From Agapanthus africanus (taxonomy: Eukaryota; Streptophyta; Magnoliopsida; Asparagales; Amaryllidaceae): a DNA stretch of 64,000 nt. Both the position numbers and the translations under genes were made by a program. The stretch lies in contig JASDDO010000001.1 of the NCBI GenBank assembly GCA_030015575.1, positions 513,231,772-513,295,771 of the forward strand, given 5' to 3'. Under the pieces are notes generated by a model. The model was not told the DNA's origin. It saw nothing but the letters and a program-made list of their open reading frames with translations, and ran no database searches. Below are positions 58,986 through 64,000 of this stretch, piece after piece. Numbering within the stretch: position 1 is the first letter of the stretch; every line of letters starts with the position of its first letter.

Positions 58986-59868
58986 ACCAAGAGCCTCTTG
59001 GAAAATTTATCAAGTCAACGCGATCACGAAGTCCAAGACGGCTCACGCATCCAGGCCGATCATCAACTGTTCGTCTACCTCCTTGGAAGAGATCGAGAAG
59101 CAAGCTAGTCTTTGTAATCATTTTCTAAGGAATCAAAGTATAATGAATATTGTTGATTAATAAAGGTAGTTCTTTTTCTTATTCTATTTCTTCGTAGTTT
59201 AATTATGCAATTTCTTTCCATCTCTTTTTCTCCCAACATGCACGAGTAATTCTCCGCTTGTTAGGGTTCGTAGGATTAGGGTAGGCTAATGGATGATGAA
59301 CATCTTTAAACCCTTTTTAAGTCCTATAAAGTTTATGAACTTTATCAAAAGAATCATTAACATCCTAATCGGGCGTGCTAACAATTCTTTGTTAGTTCCG
59401 ACCGCGAGGCGATTAGAGATTAGATTAATGATTGTTTTGGTAAAAACTAGATATGAACGGAGTTCCGTGTCGAGATAAGGGTTAAGAGTGGGATTCCTTT
59501 TCCCTCCAGAAACCCTAATCTACACGCATCACCGTCGTTCTAGTTTTAAATCTATTAAAAGATAAAAGGGTAACTTTTAATTAATCATCCATGACTACTA
59601 AATCCTAACGAACTATACAAGCCCTCTTATTATATTAACTACATCCCTAAAATAATCTAGATCTATATTTTTGCATTCTTACTTAACGTAGATCTAGAAA
59701 CCATTCCACAAGATTCTTATTTCTTCCCCGTTTCTCAACACATCTAAAGTAAGAGTAAAAGGTTCCACGTTTCCCAGAGGACGACCCGTACTTATCTCGG
59801 TCTAGCTACACGCGACACCGTTCTGATTGCGGTTAACTACATACACACTCTTTCGAACCAATCAATCA

Positions 59869-60779
59869 GTGAACTTGAGAATGGGGATGGAATTCCTATG
59901 GAGAATGATTGGTAAAATACTAGAAGATTGTGCATATTTCTAAAAAGTTTTTTTGAACTTACCAATTTCGTGTCGAGTACTTCCTATGTTACAAGTAACG
60001 GATTTTTCCCCAAAATTTCTTTTGTTGCAAGTGATTTGATCAAGCATAAAGCGAGTAATGACATTAAGTTGAGCATGATGGCAAAGAAAATGAAGGAGAA
60101 GTATGATAAATATTGGGGGGATTGGGAAAAAATGAACTTCTTGGTTTACATCGCGGTTATTCTTGACCCTCGAGAAAAAATGGGTTATATGGAGTTTGCT
60201 ATCCAAGATTTATATGCAAATGACAATTATGTTGATAAAATTCAAATTGTGAAAAATGCGTTATTTGTTTTGTTCAATGAATATCAAAAGAAATATGATG
60301 GCATATCTCAATCTAGTGGTGCTACGAATCCAAATGATGAAATAGAAGGAGAAGATTTGAGATCTCGTTATAAAAGGATGAAAGCGGCAAGAGAAGCTGG
60401 TGATTCAAAATCGGAATTAGAGAAATATTTAAGTGAATCGCTTGAAAGAGATACTCCAAAATATGATGTATTGAATTATTGGAAAAATGCACGTTCAAGA
60501 TTTCCTATTCTTTCAAGAATGGCTCGCGACGTATTAGCCGTTCCTATTTCTACGGTAGCTTTGGAGTCTACATTTAGCACAAGCGGACGAGTTCTTGATA
60601 CATTTCGAAGCTCATTGACTCCACGAATTGTGCAAACTCTTATATGCACGGAAGATTGGCTTCGGGCTTCGATGGGCTCGAAAAAGAAAATAAATATTGA
60701 GGAGGATTTAGAACATGTAGAGACATTAGAAGTTAGTAAGAATTTAGAAATTAAAGCTTCAAGTCTTTATAGTTTATAG
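59869..60779 (+). pseudogene. hAT transposase fragment 3: C-terminal half with dimerisation domain
   Basis: After D the frame resumes (LENGDGIPMENDW), hits a TAA (59,913-59,915), and is then open to 60,779. The order is: a middle domain with DLIKHKASNDIKL, MAKKMKEKYDKYWGDW and ILDPREKMGYMEF; an acidic linker; then the hAT C-terminal dimerisation domain with SELEKYLSE, DVLNYWKNARSRFPILSRMA, PISTVALESTFSTSGRVLD and DWLRA. These are the most conserved parts of plant hAT transposases and look well preserved. There is no ATG for this piece by itself. Together with stops and a frameshift upstream it is a pseudogene. Confidence 0.92.
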
Positions 60780-60919
60780 CATCTCATAATATATATCGTT
60801 GTTTTTATGTCATATTAAAATTTAATTATTTTTTATATTTCAGAGTTTGACAAATTATCTATCGACTATGACTGATCTTTGAATTGTTGATTGCTGGGGT
60901 TCTAGCTGAATCCGCCAAG
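60780..60919 (+). other. hAT 3' UTR, first exons
   Basis: After the stop a TTTATATTTCAG acceptor ends at 60,843 and a GCCAAG/GTAAGT donor is at 60,919/60,920, so the 3' UTR is probably spliced. Confidence 0.5.
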
Positions 60920-61868
60920 GTAAGTTTCCTCATACATTCGAAAGTTATTTTTGAATGTGAAATATCTATGTAGTCTTACATTTTTTTTAAAACGATAATT
61001 GGTAACTGGTGATTGAGAGAGATTTGCGTATGCGCGTTTTGAAATCAAAGAATTAACTGCAATCAATAACGGTGTCGCTTGGTAGCTAGCCGGTTGAGTA
61101 CGGGTCGGTCCATAGGGAGATGGATTCCTATTCTTTATGCTCTATCGAGTTAATCTAATTATTTTGGGTTTTGATTTAAGATCTAAGAATGAGATTAAAA
61201 TTGATGAAAAGCCTTGCTAGGATTAGGATTAGATTAGTTTGGAAAGTCAATTATTCTCACCGTTTTCTTTGCCTTAATTAAGAACTTTTAGGTGTTAAGA
61301 TAATCGTTAACAAAGGGGATTAGCACGACCGGGAAGAAACTAGGTTTCTTCCCTTTGGTCATTGTCCGTCCTTTCTTAACTCTTAGCCCTAATCTCTATG
61401 GAAATCAAACACAACCGGTCTTAACTATGGTATCACCGCTACCTCGTGGGATAGGGTGCCATAGTGAGCAGTGTGTGTATGGTTTGCATAGAGTCCTACT
61501 TTAAAATATTGAACGGGCAAGAAAGGGGTGAGAGATTTTTATCTCTCAAACCTTCCCCAAACCTAACCCTAACAAGTGAGGAACTACTCACTCATTAGGG
61601 AATAAACAAAGAGATTCATTTTTATAATTTTCTTTTATTAACCTAATTAACTTGTGGAAATTAACTACGGCAGATAAAAAAATTGTAGAGAAATAAAATT
61701 GCAGATAAGAAATTACTACGGCAGATAAAAAAAAACTTACTTTTCTTTATTGATGCACTCTTGAACGATTACAATGGAATTGAAATTCTAGATCTAGAAA
61801 TTAAAAAAAGCATCTCAAAAGAGGCACCCAAAATAGGCACACCTCAAAAGAGACTGTAGGCTTCCTAT

Positions 61869-61881
61869 TTATAGATAGGAG
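61869..61881 (-). promoter_or_regulatory. K TATA box
   Basis: Minus strand CTATAAATAGGA, at the place equivalent to the D TATA box. Confidence 0.65.
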
Positions 61882-61993
61882 AAACCCTAGAGTTTACATC
61901 TAATCCACATATGAAATTACAAGACTACCCTAAAAAAGCTTGGTCAAAGCACCGACACCTACCGACACACGTGCACTGCACGTGCACTATATG

Positions 61994-62041
61994 GTCGCGG
62001 AACCGCGGCAAGAAGGCATGTTTAGCCGCAGATCCGCAGCC
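61994..62041 (-). repeat. GC-rich double palindrome, copy 7 (K LTR)
   Basis: Plus-strand GTCGCGGAACCGCGGC (61,994-62,009), 15 nt, then GCCGCAGATCCGCAGCC (62,025-62,041), more decayed than the D copies. Confidence 0.9.
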
Positions 62042-62470
62042 ATATGGTAGGATCTTCAGTTCATTTTCTCAGGGAATTTTCATGTTGCTTTTTCTTTTTG
62101 TTTTCTTTACTTGGTTCTTCAGAATCTTTTCTACTTTCTTCCATATTTCCAACAGTGCTAAATTTATGGACTTTTACCGTAAGCTTCGCTTTGAAGTCTT
62201 GTATCTTGTGCTGCCCTTGAACTGTTTTGTACATGGAACTGTTTACTGATCTTCATTTGTTCCTTAAACTGTTAGGCGACATCATACGGATTCATCTTTT
62301 GTTGGTTGTAGTCTCACTTTTGTAACGTCTTTTCATGAATTTCACTGTATTGTTCTAAGAACCTGTAAACTGCAACTATTTAGCAGACATGGATCAAAAG
62401 CACCTATTTATTTGTAAAATGATTAAGAATGGAAAATATAATAATGCAAAATTATGATACAAACAACTGG

Positions 62471-63155
62471 CTAGATTTTCAAGATAGCTAGCCATACAGT
62501 TCCTAAGTATCCACTCTTGGCTGTCTTCCATGCTAGATGTTTGGTTATAAAAAGACAAGTGAATCAAAATCTGTACTGAAAAAACATGAGCTAAGTAGGA
62601 AATGTTGTGGAACTAAAGATACCACCAATATAGAACAATAAGAAAGTCTGAGACTCTGAAAACACCTCTTCAACATTTAAGAAAGAAGAAAAATATTCGA
62701 AGCACAATTATAAGAGTTTTGGTTTCTTGTACTAATCATTTACTACTCATCACTTATCTATTCCTTTATTTTTCTCTACTGTTTAAACTTGTGAGAACAT
62801 ACTCTGACAAATTATACACTTATTATACAGGTATACTCTATTTGTGCTCTTTCATATCCCCGTTTTGACATCATACTGCATACATGTTGCATAGTTAATG
62901 AGTGATATATGCTATGCTTTATTCTAATACTTTTTTCCGGACCTCCGCTTATGGATTAGTTATCCAAAAAGTAAAATGAGAAAGTTTCCATGAAGCTATT
63001 TCTATTTGCTCGTACTTCCTTCAAAATTATAAGTTCTAATTGAAAATATTATATTTATTATTTATCCATACATGCAATCTTGATGCATTGCCACTAAATA
63101 ATTCATTTACTTCACAACTTTCTATCTGTGTTGAACATATATTGAATCCTTGCAG
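62471..63155 (+). other. hAT 3' UTR intron, remainder
   Basis: AT-rich non-coding sequence between K and an ATCCTTGCAG acceptor ending at 63,155. I see no gene in it. Confidence 0.5.
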
Positions 63156-63600
63156 GCAGATGGTCTTGATGCAGTTGAGGTAATCAGTTGATGTAATGTA
63201 TTCTATTCGATACTCTTGAATTTGAATGTTATTACAGCTGTGAATCTTAATTTTTTTTGTTTTGCATTCAGGCATGAAGATAAGGTCTTTTGAATCTGAG
63301 CCTGCAAAATGACAGAAGAAATTAGCAATAATGAGACAAGGATGCCTTTAATGATTTATAATTAGCTACTGGATTATTAAGTTTAAAATGTATGATTTAG
63401 TGAATTTATATTTGGTATGGTTATATCATGTAGAATGTTGAATTCAAGTATTTTTCTTCTCGTTTATGTCATCATATATTGATGTTAAAGGTGGTTTATA
63501 TTTTATATTGATATGATATATGATAGATTGATTTAAGGCGTTTTCTTTTTATTAATTTGTTGTTATGATATATTCAATTTTATTATTATCTGTCGGGTTT
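63156..63600 (+). other. hAT 3' UTR, last exons
   Basis: GCAGATGGTCTTGATGCAG exon (63,156-63,179), donor GAG/GTAATC, acceptor TTGCATTCAG at 63,271, then an AT-rich tail. The splice sites are inferred from consensus only. Confidence 0.45.
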
Positions 63601-63634
63601 ATTAATAGCCTAAAAAACTATTTAGGCCCAATCA

Positions 63635-63791
63635 AAAAACCGACCGGACCGAATCGGTTCGGTTCGGTTCAAATTCGGTTTGCTTTAATTTTCGGTTCGG
63701 TTCGGTTCGGTTCATTAATATAACCGGTGTTTGGTTCAAAAAATTTGGCAAAAAACCGAACCGAACCGATCCATGCTCAGCTCTAGCCCTG
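63635..63791. mobile_element. hAT right end: subterminal CGGTTCGGTT repeats and terminal inverted repeat
   Basis: Several CGGTTCGGTTCGGTT runs (63,654-63,670 and 63,693-63,712) face CCGAACCGAACCG (63,755-63,768), a fold-back typical of the ends of plant hAT elements. The end itself reads CCATGCTCAGCTCTAGCCCTG; in reverse it starts TAGAGCTGAGCATGG or, with six more bases, CAGGGCTAGAGCTGAGCA, both in keeping with hAT termini. The exact last base (63,785 or 63,791) cannot be fixed without the left end. Confidence 0.8.
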
Positions 63792-64000
63792 ACAACCTGA
63801 GCATGCATGCTCAGAGTTTGGAGAGGACCTAGTTCAGGAGTCAGACCTTCCATTCGAGCTCGCAGAGATCTAGACGGTCGTGCCTTCAGTACTTTTACCG
63901 CTTTCCATAAATCAACCTTATATTCGCACTTGATTAGTAGTTTTCTTTTCTTTCAAACTATTGTAAATTGTGAACAATGAAAGTTGGTGTAATAAACTAG
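63792..64000. other. Sequence outside the hAT element
   Basis: Starts with the perfect 18-bp palindrome CTGAGCATGCATGCTCAG (63,797-63,814). The rest is AT-rich with no recognised gene; it may be the host target or yet another repeat. Confidence 0.5.

Larger units (their letters stand above)
42856..59868 (+). mobile_element. D: gypsy-type LTR element, deletion derivative, split by B
   Basis: Plus-strand element of about 6.7 kb without B. The 5' LTR is 42,856-42,906 plus 53,252-54,513, the primer site is 54,516-54,533, the internal region is about 3.9 kb, and the 3' LTR is 58,422-59,868. LTR termini are TGTTCAGTTG...CAATCAATCA. The target duplication GTGAA is perfect (42,851-42,855 and 59,869-59,873), and the hAT frame resumes after it. 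The primer site TGGCGCCGTTGCCGGGGA and tract AAGTTTGGGGG are typical of plant Ty3/gypsy elements of the Athila/Tat kind. No protease, RT or integrase motif is found, so it could only move with help. Confidence 0.92.
58422..59868 (+). repeat. D 3' LTR
   Basis: 1,447 bp. It carries the uninterrupted B target site (58,468-58,472), a GC double palindrome, a TATA box, and a 127-bp stretch absent from the 5' copy. Confidence 0.95.
61010..62465 (-). mobile_element. K: solo LTR related to the D LTR
   Basis: 1,456 bp, TGTTTGTATC...TCTCTCAATCA on the minus strand, flanked by a perfect ACTGG duplication (61,005-61,009 and 62,466-62,470). Its parts follow the D LTR order: GC double palindrome, TATA box about 110 bp downstream, an AATAAAG word, and a closing block with CCCGTACTC, GGCTAGCTAC, GCGACACCGTT and CAATCA that aligns with the end of the D LTR. 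The length is almost equal to the D 3' LTR. No primer site or internal region follows, so it is a solo LTR left by LTR-LTR recombination. It lies in an intron-like part of the hAT 3' UTR. Confidence 0.88.

Noticed and set aside
61010-62154. First guess of the K right boundary at TTTCCAACA (62,154)
   Set aside because: It gives no target duplication and an LTR 300 bp shorter than that of D; the 62,465 boundary gives ACTGG on both sides and the expected length.
61911-62249. 112-codon plus-strand frame in K as a gene
   Set aside because: It lies wholly in the solo LTR and is antisense to its promoter region; no motif.
63632-63853. Minus-strand frame rich in N-R-T-E-P repeats at the hAT end
   Set aside because: The repeat is the CGGTTCGGTT subterminal motif of the transposon translated, not a protein gene.
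1-64000. tRNA, rRNA or host housekeeping genes
   Set aside because: None seen by eye; the tRNA-like matches are only primer-binding sites.

Overview
The window is repeat DNA from a flowering plant, probably one with a large genome. It has long-LTR Ty1/copia elements with initiator-methionine tRNA primer sites, Ty3/gypsy-type LTR elements, a plant hAT transposon, and introns with GT..AG borders. I see no tRNA, rRNA or host protein gene. I cannot name the species.

Almost everything (1 to about 63,791) lies inside one old, dead hAT transposon whose right end is near 63,785-63,791; its left end is outside the window. The hAT coding sequence survives in three blocks: a BED zinc-finger scrap (11,798-11,847), the middle (41,910-42,855) and the C-terminal dimerisation region with spliced 3' UTR (59,869-63,791). 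Six insertions are bounded by target duplications: F (11,848-41,909, copia, GTAAT/ATAAT) in the BED finger; G (12,940-22,879, same family as F, minus strand, GATAT) in the 5' LTR of F; A (24,531-34,862, Angela-like copia, minus strand, CGATG) in the leader of F; D (42,856-59,868, gypsy-type deletion derivative, GTGAA) in the middle of the hAT; B (42,907-53,246, sister of A, plus strand, TTTTC) in the 5' LTR of D; and K (61,010-62,465, solo LTR related to D, ACTGG) in a 3' UTR intron of the hAT.

The left 11.8 kb reads as the right-hand halves of a further staircase. J2 (gypsy-like, minus) sits in the hAT 50 bp from F; J1 is in the gag of J2; LTR H3 is in the gag of J1; LTR X is in H3; LTR H2 is in X; and LTR H1 is in H2. 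Every step is an LTR terminus abutting the middle of another element, but the matching left halves are outside the window, so target duplications cannot be tested there.

Only one long reading frame is intact: the pol of B (protease, integrase, reverse transcriptase, RNase H). Its sister A is broken by a 1-bp deletion. Neither A nor B shows a gag: a 2.6-kb non-coding leader with duplicated blocks precedes pol. F and G carry the same leader architecture and a pol so decayed that they probably moved using proteins from elsewhere.

The most unusual signals are non-coding. (1) A GC-rich double palindrome (CCGCGGAACCGCGG-like box, 10-19 nt spacer, second box) occurs in the leaders of all four copia elements and in the LTRs of D and K, seven copies across two retrotransposon superfamilies. 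(2) The 2.8-kb LTRs of J1 and J2 are built from tandem arrays and dense runs of tiny inverted repeats whose arms covary. (3) The copia leaders hold a duplicated block around a CTTCACCGGGAGTGACC motif and three spaced TTGAC-N3-GTCAA dyads.
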